DNA of 64,000 nucleotides, from positions 4,324 to 68,323 of the forward strand of contig URFL01000012.1 of NCBI GenBank assembly GCA_900547105.1, read 5' to 3'. Source of the DNA: an uncultured Oscillospiraceae bacterium. GTDB taxonomy: Bacteria > Bacillota > Clostridia > Oscillospirales > Acutalibacteraceae. Of the stretch, positions 23,750-32,908 are shown piece after piece; position 1 is the first letter of the stretch, and each line of letters begins with the position of its first letter. A program made the position numbers and the translations under genes. The notes under the pieces were generated by a model. That model ran no database searches, was not told the origin of the DNA, and worked only from the letters and a program-made list of their open reading frames with translations.

Positions 23750-25984
23750 ATGAAAACCACCATGAAAAAAGCGCTCTGCGTGCTGCTGGCGGCAATATGG
23801 TGCTTGTTCAGCGTGCCGGTCGTGTCGGCGGAGGAAGATGTGCTGCTCACTCTCGGCGGCAAAACGCTGACCGGAAATATGACGCTGGCGGATATTGCCG
23901 CCGTGTTTGGTGCGCCGAAGCTGCAAACGCCCTCGGCGTTTGGCGGCACGGTCGCTACCTATTATGAAAAAAGCGGCAGCAGCTACGATTATTATCTGTA
24001 TATTGAAACCGATGCGACGGGTCAGATCGCCAGCTATGCGACCATCACCCCCGGCTACACCGCGCCCAATCGCCGCAGCTATCACGATACCGACAGCGGC
24101 ACCGTCAACTACAAACAGGGTTGTTATGCCTCGGATTACGATGATGTGATCTGGGCGGGATGCTACTATACCGCCGCGGCGGATTTTCGCGCGTATCTGC
24201 AAACATGGCAAAGCGATCCGCAGCTCTATCTGATCGGGCTGCAAAAGCATTCCGCCATGATGTACAACGCCGCGGGCACCGTGTTCGGCAAGAACAGCTT
24301 TGATTTTGAGTTTGATGAGAAGTTGTTCTATACCAACGAACAGCTTAAAAGTACCGACAGCAATCTGAACGACTGGGCCGATGCCACTGGCAAAAGCGCG
24401 TATGTGTATTTTATCGACAGCGGCATGGTGCGGATGTGCAACTATGCGTATATGCCGAATCCGATGCTGTTTGTAGGCACCGCCCGCAACTATACGCCGC
24501 CCGCCGACAACACCTATGCCTGTCTGGATGTGACCATTAAGCCGAGCGGCGACTGCTTCAAATCCACTGCCTTTGTGAACCCGGCGATCCTGAACCCGAG
24601 CCGCAAAGTGGAGCTGACCGACGAGGAAAAGACGCTACTCAAGCGCGCCCGCGCCCTTTATAAGCAATCGGTGGCGGATTTTAACGAGGCGGCCGCCGAC
24701 GGCTATTTTGAAACGGACTATCAGTACAAGAGTCTGCCGCTGCAAGCCGGCCAAATGAGAGAGGGCGTGCTGAAAGGCACGCTGGGCTATTTGAACGCGA
24801 TTCGTGCGGGGGCGGGACTCCGCGAGCTGACCTTGTCCGACACCTTGTCGGACAGAGCACAGCACAAGGCGGTTCTCACCGCCTATATGGCAGCGAACAA
24901 GATTACCAACTCCAATCCTCACAATCCCAGCCAGCCGGCGGGCGTGGATGATGAATTCTATAACCTTTGCAAACCGGCGGCAGGGGAAAATTTGTACTAT
25001 AACGGCATGTTGGGCGGTGATTTTGTCATCGGCAGCGTCAACAATGCGCTGCAAGAGGCGTATGGCGACACGATTGCCTGCGGTCATCGATACAATTTGC
25101 TGGATCCGGGCTGGAGTCAAGTGGGCTTTGGCTCTTGCAATGGACAGGGCGTGCACGAATTTTCCGGCTATGCCGCTTCGGATACGGATGTGGTTTGCTG
25201 GCCGTCCAAAGGCATTATGCTGACCAATGCGGTGCACGACAGCTACCGCTGGACCATTCACTTTTACGGCAACTACGCGGTGACCGAGGGTACCACCGTG
25301 GAGATCACCAATTTGAATACCGACACCACTTGGGTGGAAAGCACCTCGTCGAACGATTACCGGATCGTGAATTCATCGCTCATCAGTTTTTATGATGGCT
25401 CCATTACCCATTCGGTGGGGGATGTCGTGCAGGTGACGGTCAAAGGGCTGATCCAAAACGGGCAGCCCGCGGAATACAGCTATCGCACCGTGTTTGCGAC
25501 GACCAACGAGGATAGTTTGTCGGACGAATCCAGTGATGTTGATATTTCCGCCACCACTCTGACGCTGCGCGCCGGCAAAACCGGCAAGCTGCAGGCGAAG
25601 CCCAAAGATGCCGAGATGGGGGATCGGTTGATTCAGTGGTCCTCGTCGGACGAGAATGTCGCTACCGTGCGGGCGGACGGCATGGTGACCGCGGTGGCTC
25701 CGGGCACGGCGGTGATCAAAGCGGTGTCCCATGCGGATCCTACCAAGCTGGTGACCTGCACCGTTACGGTGGTGGATGCCGACGCGGTTGTTCGCGGGGA
25801 TGTGAACGGCGATGGCGCGGTTACGGTGGTGGATGCGTTGATGACGCTGCAAGCGGCGGCGCAAACGCTGTCGCTGGAGGGTGTGCCGTGGCTGGCTGCC
25901 GATGTGGATAACGATAGCGCCGTTACGGCAGCGGACGCGCTGACCATTTTGCAATTCGTCACCCGCCGCCTCGCGGCGCTGTGA
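23750..25984 (+). CDS. Secreted CAP (SCP) domain protein with Ig-like and dockerin modules
   Basis: 744 aa. Signal peptide ~1-27 (hydrophobic, cleavage after VVSA). Residues ~30-250 form a CAP-associated N-terminal region. A CAP/SCP domain (~335-490) shows LGYLNAIRAGAGL, HNPSQPAG, GENLYYNG and the GHRYNLLDPGWSQVGFG motif. A Big_2-type domain (~565-660, ending TVTVVDAD) follows, then a type I dockerin (~670-742) with two calcium loops DVNGDGAVTVVDAL and DVDNDSAVTAADAL. It is probably docked to a scaffold outside the cell; CAP domains are not known enzymes of polysaccharide breakdown. AAAGGAG lies ~10 nt before ATG 23750, and an overlapping ATG-CTA-TGA at 23745 is ignored. Confidence 0.92.
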   Translation: MKTTMKKALCVLLAAIWCLFSVPVVSAEEDVLLTLGGKTLTGNMTLADIAAVFGAPKLQTPSAFGGTVATYYEKSGSSYDYYLYIETDATGQIASYATITPGYTAPNRRSYHDTDSGTVNYKQGCYASDYDDVIWAGCYYTAAADFRAYLQTWQSDPQLYLIGLQKHSAMMYNAAGTVFGKNSFDFEFDEKLFYTNEQLKSTDSNLNDWADATGKSAYVYFIDSGMVRMCNYAYMPNPMLFVGTARNYTPPADNTYACLDVTIKPSGDCFKSTAFVNPAILNPSRKVELTDEEKTLLKRARALYKQSVADFNEAAADGYFETDYQYKSLPLQAGQMREGVLKGTLGYLNAIRAGAGLRELTLSDTLSDRAQHKAVLTAYMAANKITNSNPHNPSQPAGVDDEFYNLCKPAAGENLYYNGMLGGDFVIGSVNNALQEAYGDTIACGHRYNLLDPGWSQVGFGSCNGQGVHEFSGYAASDTDVVCWPSKGIMLTNAVHDSYRWTIHFYGNYAVTEGTTVEITNLNTDTTWVESTSSNDYRIVNSSLISFYDGSITHSVGDVVQVTVKGLIQNGQPAEYSYRTVFATTNEDSLSDESSDVDISATTLTLRAGKTGKLQAKPKDAEMGDRLIQWSSSDENVATVRADGMVTAVAPGTAVIKAVSHADPTKLVTCTVTVVDADAVVRGDVNGDGAVTVVDALMTLQAAAQTLSLEGVPWLAADVDNDSAVTAADALTILQFVTRRLAAL

Positions 25985-26008
25985 ACAAGGTTATTCTACC
26001 GTATAAGA

Positions 26009-26040
26009 AAAGAGGCAGAGCAATCGCTCTGCCTCTTTTT
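26009..26040. terminator. Bidirectional terminator between the CAP-dockerin gene and alr
   Basis: 13-bp stem AAAGAGGCAGAGC/GCTCTGCCTCTTT with an AATC loop. A T tract follows on the plus strand and TTTTCTT on the minus strand, serving two convergent genes. Confidence 0.9.
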
Positions 26041-26051
26041 ATGTTCCCGCA

Positions 26052-27239
26052 TTATTCCGCGATATAGTTGAAATAGCCTACGACCTCGCCGTGTTGAAGA
26101 TACACGCGCGGCACCCGTTTGCCGATCAGACAGACGATTTCATACGAAATGGTGGAGCCCAGCGCGGCGATTTCCTCCACCGGCAGGGTGAGATCTCCGT
26201 CCTTGCCGAACACGGTCGCGATCGTGCCTGCCTCCACTCCGGGGATACCGGTCACATCCAGCATGCATTGGTCCATGCACACCCGCCCGATCACCGGCGC
26301 ATAGTGACCGTTCACCAGCATCCGCGCGCGACCGGACATGGAGCGGGGATAGCCGTCAGCGTATCCGATCGGCACCGTCGCCACGGTGGTGGGGCGGTCG
26401 GTGGTAAAGGTGCGGCCATAGCTGACCGGTGTGCCGGCAGGAATGGTTTTCACCATCGACACCACGGTTTTCAGCTCCATCGCCGGTTGCAGATCCCACA
26501 GCGACTGCATCCAGGACGGGTCGGGCGCCAATCCGTACAAAATAATGCCGGGGCGCACCCGATCCAGATGCATCTCCGGGTGCAGCATAATGCCGGCGCT
26601 GTTGCAGCAATGCCGCACCGGCAGCGCAAATCCCTGCGCGCGCAGCTGCTCCACCACCTGCGAAAAGCGCTCAAACTGCCCGGCGGTGTAACCGCCGTCC
26701 TGCTGCTCATCCGCCGAGGCAAAGTGGGTGAACGCCCCCTCCACCTTAAGCTGCGGCAACCGGCAGATTGCGGCGGCTTCCGCCACTGCCTCGTCGGTGT
26801 CCGCCGCCTGGCGGCAGGGCAGCCCCACCCGGCTCATGCCGGTGTCCAGCTTGATATGTACCCGCACGGTGCAGCCCGCTTTGGCGGCGGCATCGTTCAG
26901 CTTTTGGGCGTAATCCGGTGTCACCACCGCCTGCACAATCGCGTTTTCCGCCAACTGTGCCGCTTCCTCCGGTGGGGTGTAGGACAAAATCAAAATGGGA
27001 TGGGTGATCCCGCCGCGCCGCAGCTGCAGCGCCTCTTCCATGTTGGAAACGCCAAAAAAGTCCGCGCCCGCCGCGTCCAATGCCTTGGCGACCGGCACCG
27101 CGCCGTGTCCGTACGCGTCCGCTTTCACGATCGCGATGGGGCGGCAGCCGGGAGTCAGCGCGCGGGAGATCACGGAAAAATTATGAGCAATCGCATCCAG
27201 ATTCACTTCGGCCCAGGTGCGTTTCAAAAAATGCGACAT
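26052..27239 (-). CDS. alr: Alanine racemase
   Basis: 395 aa. PLP enzyme making D-alanine for peptidoglycan. IVKADAYGHGAVPVA carries the PLP Lys, GYADGYPRSMSG and GRVCMDQCMLDVT are normal, and the second catalytic Tyr lies in STISYEIVCLIGKRVPRVY. An AGAGG RBS is 10 nt before ATG 27239. It is monocistronic, with its own promoter and a terminator shared with the convergent gene. Confidence 0.97.
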   Translation of the reverse strand: MSHFLKRTWAEVNLDAIAHNFSVISRALTPGCRPIAIVKADAYGHGAVPVAKALDAAGADFFGVSNMEEALQLRRGGITHPILILSYTPPEEAAQLAENAIVQAVVTPDYAQKLNDAAAKAGCTVRVHIKLDTGMSRVGLPCRQAADTDEAVAEAAAICRLPQLKVEGAFTHFASADEQQDGGYTAGQFERFSQVVEQLRAQGFALPVRHCCNSAGIMLHPEMHLDRVRPGIILYGLAPDPSWMQSLWDLQPAMELKTVVSMVKTIPAGTPVSYGRTFTTDRPTTVATVPIGYADGYPRSMSGRARMLVNGHYAPVIGRVCMDQCMLDVTGIPGVEAGTIATVFGKDGDLTLPVEEIAALGSTISYEIVCLIGKRVPRVYLQHGEVVGYFNYIAE

Positions 27240-27270
27240 GATGGCACAACCTCTTTTTCAGAATAGTTTC

Positions 27271-27299
27271 ATTATACGCAGATTCCGCGAAATAATCAA
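27271..27299 (-). promoter_or_regulatory. Promoter of alr
   Basis: On the minus strand TTGATT (27294-27299), 17 bp, perfect TATAAT (27271-27276). Confidence 0.75.
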
Positions 27300-27351
27300 C
27301 CGCTTTTTGCATATACTGGTATGCGTTATCTTGGAGAAGGAGGCATTTCCC

Positions 27352-27492
27352 ATGGCAAAACCCGAAGATACACAAACCCCCGCGCCCCAGCCGCCGGAGC
27401 CGCCCCCGCGCTCGCCGCTGGTGTTTCCGGCGGGCGATTTGGACGCGATGATTTTCCACGACGAATATGTGGTGGAGCAATCCCAGCGATAG
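27352..27492 (+). CDS. Proline-rich 46-aa protein of unknown function
   Basis: 46 aa from ATG 27352 with a strong GAAGGAGG 8 nt upstream, followed 5 bp after its stop by a strong terminator. The first half is Pro/Glu-rich (TPAPQPPEPPPRSP) and the second is acidic and hydrophobic (LVFPAGDLDAMIFHDEYVVE). It has no signal peptide or membrane segment. The good SD, tight terminator and lack of a competing frame support a real small gene. I do not recognise the family. Confidence 0.6.
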   Translation: MAKPEDTQTPAPQPPEPPPRSPLVFPAGDLDAMIFHDEYVVEQSQR

Positions 27493-27497
27493 GGCAC

Positions 27498-27527
27498 AAA
27501 AAGGCGGGAGTTTTCTCCCGCCTTTTT
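27498..27527 (+). terminator. Strong terminator after the small proline-rich gene
   Basis: 13-bp perfect stem AAAAAGGCGGGAG/CTCCCGCCTTTTT with a TTTT loop and trailing GTTT. Confidence 0.9.
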
Positions 27528-27647
27528 GTTTGGCAATTTCTAAAATATTTTGTGGATGTGTCTTTCCTAAGCGGGAAAAATATGGTACAATAAAGCGACA
27601 ACCATGCACTAGATCACTAGATGCTGTTTAACAGGAGGAATAGGATC

Positions 27648-30600
27648 ATGTCGGATGTGATTCGGGTATTCGTAGAAAAACGAAAGGGCTTCGATGTGGA
27701 GGCCGGGCAAATACTGGCCGATCTGCGGGACAACTTGGGGTTGACCGGGATCGAAGCGCTGCGTCTGGTCAACCGCTACGATGTGGAAGGACTGTCGGCG
27801 GAGGAATTTGAACAGGCGCGCGGCACGGTGTTTTCGGAACCGAACGCCGATGTGGTGTATGACGAAACGCTGCCGGTGGAAGCGGGCTGGCAGGTGTTTG
27901 CGATGGAATATCTGCCCGGTCAGTACGACCAGCGGGCGGATTCCGCGGCTCAGTGCGTGCAGCTGCTGACCCAGGGCGAACGCCCGCAGGTTGCCACCGC
28001 CAAGGTGATCTGCCTGAAAGGCGATCTGTCGCCGGTGGATTTTGAACGGGTGCAGGATTACCTCATCAACCCGGTGGAATCCCGCCGCGCCTCGCTGGAA
28101 AAACCCGAAACGGTGGGCATGACCGCTGTGCGCCCGGATGATGTGGCGCGGGTGACCGGCTTTACCGCCATGACCGAAGAGCAGATCGCCGCGTATTGGC
28201 AGCAGATGGGCTTTGCCATGTCGGTGGCGGATCTGGCGTTCTGCCGCGACTATTTCCGGGATGAGGAGCACCGCGATCCGTCGGTGACCGAGCTGCGGGT
28301 GATCGACACCTATTGGTCAGATCACTGCCGCCACACCACCTTCCTTACCCGGCTGGAAGAAATTGAAGTGCAAAAAGGCGCGCTGTCCGGCGTGATCGAG
28401 GATGCGTTGGCGGCGTACTATGCTGCGCGGGAAGAGGTGTACGGCGCCCGCTTGCCGCAAAAGAATGTCTGCCTGATGGATATGGCGACCATGGGGATGC
28501 GGCTGCTGAAAAAGCAGGGCAAGATTCCCGATCTGGACGAATCCGACGAGATCAACGCCTGCTCCATTGAAGTGCCGGTCGTGATCGACGGCAAAACCGA
28601 AAAATGGCTGGTGCAATTCAAAAACGAAACCCACAACCACCCCACCGAGATCGAGCCGTTCGGCGGCGCGGCCACCTGTTTGGGCGGCGCGATCCGCGAC
28701 CCGCTGTCCGGTCGGGCGTATGTGTACCAGGCGATGCGGGTCACCGGCAGCGGCGACCCCCGCGTGTCGCTGGAGGATACGCTGGAGGGTAAGCTCCCCA
28801 GCCGCAAAATCACCACCGGCGCGGCATCCGGCTATTCGTCTTATGGCAACCAGATCGGTCTGGCGACCGGTCAGGTCGCGGAATTTTATGATCCCGGCTA
28901 TGTCGCCAAACGGTTGGAAATCGGCGCGGTCGTGGGTGCTTCGCCCAAAGAGAATGTGGTGCGCGGTGTGCCGGCGGCGGGCGATGTGATCGTGCTGCTG
29001 GGCGGACGCACCGGACGCGACGGCTGCGGCGGTGCGACCGGTTCCTCCAAAGCGCATACCTCCGAGTCGATCGACACCTGTGGTGCCGAGGTGCAAAAGG
29101 GTAATCCCCCCACCGAACGCAAAATCCAGCGGCTGTTCCGCCACGGCGATATCGCCCATATGATCAAGCGCTGCAACGACTTCGGCGCGGGCGGCGTGTG
29201 CGTCGCTATCGGCGAGCTGGCGCCCGGATTGAAAATTGATCTGGATAAGGTTCCGAAAAAATACGACGGACTGGACGGCACCGAGCTGGCCATCTCCGAA
29301 TCGCAGGAGCGCATGGCGGTGGTGCTGGATCCGCAGGATGTGGATGCGTTTATCAAAGCCGCCGGCGAAGAGAATCTGGAAGCGACGGTGGTGGCGGTGG
29401 TCACCGAGGAGGAGCGCCTGCGCATGAGCTGGCGCGGCGACCGCGTGGTGGATCTGAGCCGTGCGTTTTTGGATACCAATGGCGTGACCCAAACCGCCAA
29501 AGCGGTCATCACCGCGCCGGATCCGGCGATGGATTACCGCACCATGGTGCCCAAGGGGCTGGCAATCATCCCGCTGGCGGATGCGTTCAAAGAAAATCTG
29601 CGGCGGCTGGAAGTCGCTTGCCAAAAAGGCTTGGTCGAGCGGTTTGATGCGAGCATCGGCGCGGGCACGGTGAATATGCCGTTTGCCGGCGCGTACCAGC
29701 TCACCCCCGAAGACGGTATGGTCGCGAAGGTGCCGGTGCTGAACGGCGAAACCGATACCGCCACCGCCATGACCTATGGCTTTATGCCGGGGATTTCCCG
29801 GTGGAGCCCGTTCCACGGCGCGGCATACGCGGTGACGATGTCGCTCGCCAAGCTGGCGGTGACCGGTGCTGATCCGTTCAAAGCGCGCCTGACTTTCCAG
29901 GAATATTTCGAACGGCTGCGGGATGTGCCGGAGCGCTGGGGCAAACCGGCGGCGGCGCTGCTGGGCGCGTTTTTGGCGCAAAAAGAATTCGGTGTGCCCT
30001 CCATCGGCGGTAAAGATTCGATGTCGGGCAGCTTTAACGAAATGGATGTGCCCCCCACGCTGGTCAGCTTCGCGCTGAGCATGACCGAAGCGTCCAAGAC
30101 CGGCACGGCGGCGTTCCAAAAGAAAGATTCGCTGGTGGCATTTTTGCCGCTGCCGGTGGACGACAAAACGCTGCTGCCCGATTTCGCCAAGGCGAAGGAG
30201 CTGTACGACGAGGTGACCCGTCTGGTGCAGTTTGGCGTGGTCAACGCCGCGTCGGTGGTGTGCGAAGGCGGCGTGGCTGCCACGGTGGCGCGTATGAGCT
30301 TTGGTAACCGCATCGGCTTCGCCTTCAACGGCGAGGTGGATCGCCAAACGCTGTTTGCGCCGCTGGCGGGTTCCATCGTGCTGGAGCTGAAAGAGGGCGA
30401 TCTGTGCCTCGAGGGGTTGGATTACACCCTGATTGGCTCCACCATCGAAGAAGAAGAGATCGTGCTGGCGGGCGAAACGCTGCCGCTGGACGATTTGATT
30501 CGCGTGTGGACCGCGCCGCTGGATCCGGTGTTCCCGATCGATTCCAAAGCGGAGCCGACCATGACGCCGGAAGTGAAGCTGTGGGCGCAGCGCAACGATC

Positions 30601-31421
30601 ATGCGCCCGCCATCCACACCGCGCGTCCCCGCGTGTTTATCCCGGTGTTCCCCGGCACCAACTGCGAATACGATACCGCCCGCGCGTTTGAGCGCGCCGG
30701 CGCGGTCGCCGATACGCTGGTGGTCAAAAACCTCACCCCGGCGGGCATCGAAGAAACCATCCAACGGATGGAAGCCTCCATTCGCAACGCGCAGATCGTG
30801 ATGCTGCCCGGCGGTTTCTCGGGCGGTGACGAACCGGACGGTTCCGGCAAATTTATCGCCACCACCCTGCGCAACCCGCGTCTGGCAGAGGCGATCAACG
30901 ACCTGCTGCAAAACCGCGACGGCTTGATGCTGGGTATCTGCAACGGCTTCCAGGCGCTGATCAAGCTGGGGCTGGTGCCGTATGGCGAGATTCGTCCGCT
31001 GGCGGAGGATGCTCCTACTCTGACTTTCAACACGCTGGGTCGCCATATCAGCCGCATGGTCTACACCCGCATCAGCTCGGTCAAATCGCCGTGGCTGGCG
31101 GGCTGCGAAGCGGGCGATGTGCATTGCATCCCGGTGTCGCATGGCGAGGGTCGCTTTGTCGCGAACGCGGCGGTAATGCAGCAGCTGGTGGAAAACGGCC
31201 AGATTGCGACCCAGTATGTCACGCCGGACGGCGTGCCGGTGCCGGAAACCACATGGAACCCCAACGGTTCGGTGTGTGCGGTCGAGGGTATCACCTCGCC
31301 GGACGGCCGTGTGTTCGGCAAAATGGGTCACAGCGAGCGCTGCGGCGATGATCTGCTGCGCAACGTGCCCGGCAACAAGGATCAAAAGCTGTTTGAAAGC
31401 GGCGTACGGTATTTCCGCTGA
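27648..31421 (+). CDS. purL: Phosphoribosylformylglycinamidine synthase, single-chain (PurS-PurL-PurQ fused type)
   Basis: 1257 aa from ATG 27648 with AGGAGGAA. Makes FGAM from FGAR, glutamine and ATP in purine synthesis. The N-terminal PurS-like part (~1-150) is followed by the two synthetase repeats (~230-970), with THNHPTEIEPFGGAATCLGG, GVGAxSPKENVVRG-like and IGGKDSMSGSF blocks. A C-terminal class I glutaminase (~1000-1257) has nucleophile Cys in LGICNGFQAL and His/Glu in PVSHGEGRF. This clostridial arrangement avoids separate PurS and PurQ. A TACAAT -10 lies near 27587. No purine riboswitch is seen, and other pur genes are absent from the window. Confidence 0.97.
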   Translation: MSDVIRVFVEKRKGFDVEAGQILADLRDNLGLTGIEALRLVNRYDVEGLSAEEFEQARGTVFSEPNADVVYDETLPVEAGWQVFAMEYLPGQYDQRADSAAQCVQLLTQGERPQVATAKVICLKGDLSPVDFERVQDYLINPVESRRASLEKPETVGMTAVRPDDVARVTGFTAMTEEQIAAYWQQMGFAMSVADLAFCRDYFRDEEHRDPSVTELRVIDTYWSDHCRHTTFLTRLEEIEVQKGALSGVIEDALAAYYAAREEVYGARLPQKNVCLMDMATMGMRLLKKQGKIPDLDESDEINACSIEVPVVIDGKTEKWLVQFKNETHNHPTEIEPFGGAATCLGGAIRDPLSGRAYVYQAMRVTGSGDPRVSLEDTLEGKLPSRKITTGAASGYSSYGNQIGLATGQVAEFYDPGYVAKRLEIGAVVGASPKENVVRGVPAAGDVIVLLGGRTGRDGCGGATGSSKAHTSESIDTCGAEVQKGNPPTERKIQRLFRHGDIAHMIKRCNDFGAGGVCVAIGELAPGLKIDLDKVPKKYDGLDGTELAISESQERMAVVLDPQDVDAFIKAAGEENLEATVVAVVTEEERLRMSWRGDRVVDLSRAFLDTNGVTQTAKAVITAPDPAMDYRTMVPKGLAIIPLADAFKENLRRLEVACQKGLVERFDASIGAGTVNMPFAGAYQLTPEDGMVAKVPVLNGETDTATAMTYGFMPGISRWSPFHGAAYAVTMSLAKLAVTGADPFKARLTFQEYFERLRDVPERWGKPAAALLGAFLAQKEFGVPSIGGKDSMSGSFNEMDVPPTLVSFALSMTEASKTGTAAFQKKDSLVAFLPLPVDDKTLLPDFAKAKELYDEVTRLVQFGVVNAASVVCEGGVAATVARMSFGNRIGFAFNGEVDRQTLFAPLAGSIVLELKEGDLCLEGLDYTLIGSTIEEEEIVLAGETLPLDDLIRVWTAPLDPVFPIDSKAEPTMTPEVKLWAQRNDHAPAIHTARPRVFIPVFPGTNCEYDTARAFERAGAVADTLVVKNLTPAGIEETIQRMEASIRNAQIVMLPGGFSGGDEPDGSGKFIATTLRNPRLAEAINDLLQNRDGLMLGICNGFQALIKLGLVPYGEIRPLAEDAPTLTFNTLGRHISRMVYTRISSVKSPWLAGCEAGDVHCIPVSHGEGRFVANAAVMQQLVENGQIATQYVTPDGVPVPETTWNPNGSVCAVEGITSPDGRVFGKMGHSERCGDDLLRNVPGNKDQKLFESGVRYFR

Positions 31422-31465
31422 TCGCGGCACAGGATATTTTATGGATATAAAGGAGGGCGCTTGAT

Positions 31466-32035
31466 ATGAAAAAGAAAACCGGATGGATCGTGCTGATCGC
31501 GGTCATCGCTGTGGTGGCGCTGGTGGTTGTCTGGGGTGTCGGCAGCTACAACAGTCTGGTGACCATGCAGGAGAGCGTGGAGAATAAGCAGGCGGCGATC
31601 CAGACCCAGCTGCAACGCCGGTCGGATCTGATCCCCAATCTGGTCAATACCGTAAAAGGTTACGCCAAGCATGAACAAGAGGTGTACACCGCGATTTCGG
31701 ATGCGCGCTCCAAGCTGGCGGGTGCCAAAACCCTGTCCGAGCAGGATGCCGCCAACACCGAGCTGACCTCGGCGCTCAACCGATTGCTGGTGGTGGTGGA
31801 AAACTACCCCGATCTGAAAGCCAACCAAAACTTCATCAATTTGCAGGACGAGCTGGCGGGCACCGAAAACCGGCTGCAAAAGGCGCGGCAGGATTACAAC
31901 GATACCGCCAAGGAATACAACGCCAAGATCCGCCGGTTCCCGACCTCCATCATCGCCGGTATGGGCGGGTTTGACAAGGTGGACTACTTCCAAAGCCAGG
32001 CCGGTGCCGAAAACGCGCCGGATGTCAGCTTTTAA
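31466..32035 (+). CDS. LemA family protein
   Basis: 189 aa. One N-terminal transmembrane segment (~5-25) is followed by a coiled, helical body with the LemA signature: SYNSLVTMQESVENKQAAIQ, QLQRRSDLIPNLVNTVKGYAKHE and YPDLKANQNFINLQDELAGTENRL, ending in YNAKIRRFP. It is membrane-anchored with unknown biochemical role. AAAGGAGG precedes the ATG. It lies 44 bp after purL without a visible terminator and 6 bp before a TPM-domain gene, the usual LemA partner. Confidence 0.95.
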   Translation: MKKKTGWIVLIAVIAVVALVVVWGVGSYNSLVTMQESVENKQAAIQTQLQRRSDLIPNLVNTVKGYAKHEQEVYTAISDARSKLAGAKTLSEQDAANTELTSALNRLLVVVENYPDLKANQNFINLQDELAGTENRLQKARQDYNDTAKEYNAKIRRFPTSIIAGMGGFDKVDYFQSQAGAENAPDVSF

Positions 32036-32041
32036 TCCGGG

Positions 32042-32824
32042 ATGAAGCGGAAAAACAACCGTGGCCGGTCGCTAGTGTGGGTGTGCCTGACGGCGCTGCT
32101 GCTGTGTTTTTTGTCCGGTTGCGATGAGGAGTCCGGTCCGGCGGCGCTGACGGCGACCGACCGCTTTTTCGTGAACGATTTTGCCAATGTGCTGTCGGAC
32201 GAAGCGGAAAACACCATGTACGAGCAGGGTGTGCAGCTATACGAAAAAACCAAGGCGCAGGTGGTCGCCGTGACGGTAGATTCGCTGGACGGCGAGGAGA
32301 TCGAGGATTACAGCTACGATCTCGCCAACCGGTGGGGCATCGGCGAAGCGGAAAAAGACACCGGCGTGCTGCTGCTGCTCGCGGTCGAAGAACGCGAGGT
32401 GCGCATCGAAGTGGGCAGCGGACTGGAAGGTCAGCTGACCGACGGCAAAACCGGCCGTTTGCTGGATACCTATGCGATCCCCTCCTTCAAAAAGGACGAC
32501 TTTTCCACCGGGATGCAAAAGGTGTATGGCGCTCTTGTCAACGAGGTGTATCTGGAATTCGGACAAGAGGCGGAGGAAGGCTATGTCCCCGCCGACCAGC
32601 TCCCGGATGCACAGAAGGATGATGAGTTTGACCTCACACTGGTGATTGGCGTTATCATCATGGTGGGCGCGATTCTGCTGATTTGTCGGTTTTTCCCGCT
32701 GGGGGTCGCTGGCGGTCACTACCATGGTGGCGGCTTTGGCGGCGGTGGATTCTCCGGCGGAGGCGGCGGTTTTTCCGGTGGGGGAGGCGGCTTCTCCGGT
32801 GGCGGCAGCTCCCGCGGATTTTAA
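32042..32824 (+). CDS. TPM-domain (YgcG-type) lipoprotein with glycine-rich tail
   Basis: 260 aa. N-terminal hydrophobic segment ending in the lipobox FLSGC (Cys ~27), so probably lipid-anchored outside. A TPM_phosphatase domain (~40-175) has FVNDFANVLSDEAENTM, VVAVTVDSLDG, DTGVLLLLAVEEREVRIEVG and the LLDTYAIPSFKKDDF segment. One transmembrane helix (~200-222) leads to a Gly/Ser-rich tail (GGGFSGGG repeats). Paired LemA and YgcG genes are widespread, and a role in envelope maintenance is suspected but not established. Confidence 0.92.
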   Translation: MKRKNNRGRSLVWVCLTALLLCFLSGCDEESGPAALTATDRFFVNDFANVLSDEAENTMYEQGVQLYEKTKAQVVAVTVDSLDGEEIEDYSYDLANRWGIGEAEKDTGVLLLLAVEEREVRIEVGSGLEGQLTDGKTGRLLDTYAIPSFKKDDFSTGMQKVYGALVNEVYLEFGQEAEEGYVPADQLPDAQKDDEFDLTLVIGVIIMVGAILLICRFFPLGVAGGHYHGGGFGGGGFSGGGGGFSGGGGGFSGGGSSRGF

Positions 32825-32836
32825 CACAGAACTGGT

Positions 32837-32878
32837 CGACAAGGGCGATTGGGCGATACGCTCCCATCGCTCTTGTCG
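32837..32878 (+). other. Long hairpin between the TPM gene and the membrane glycosyltransferase-like gene
   Basis: CGACAAG-GGCGATTGGG pairs with TCCCATCGCT-CTTGTCG (about 16 bp with one bulge). Only TATTATA follows, so it is a weak or mixed terminator at best. It may separate the two transcription units partially. Confidence 0.5.
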
Positions 32879-32908
32879 TATTATACGCACCAACAGGAGG
32901 GCGCGCGA

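Noticed and set aside
27560..27647. Purine riboswitch or PurR box before purL
   Set aside because: The leader is too short and shows no aptamer-like three-way junction; only a -10-like TACAAT and a small CTAG-ATCA-CTAG palindrome are visible.
28317..31430. Long open frame antisense to purL
   Set aside because: Composition is typical of an antisense shadow (His/Arg/Gln-rich), with no RBS; the plus-strand purL has all catalytic motifs.
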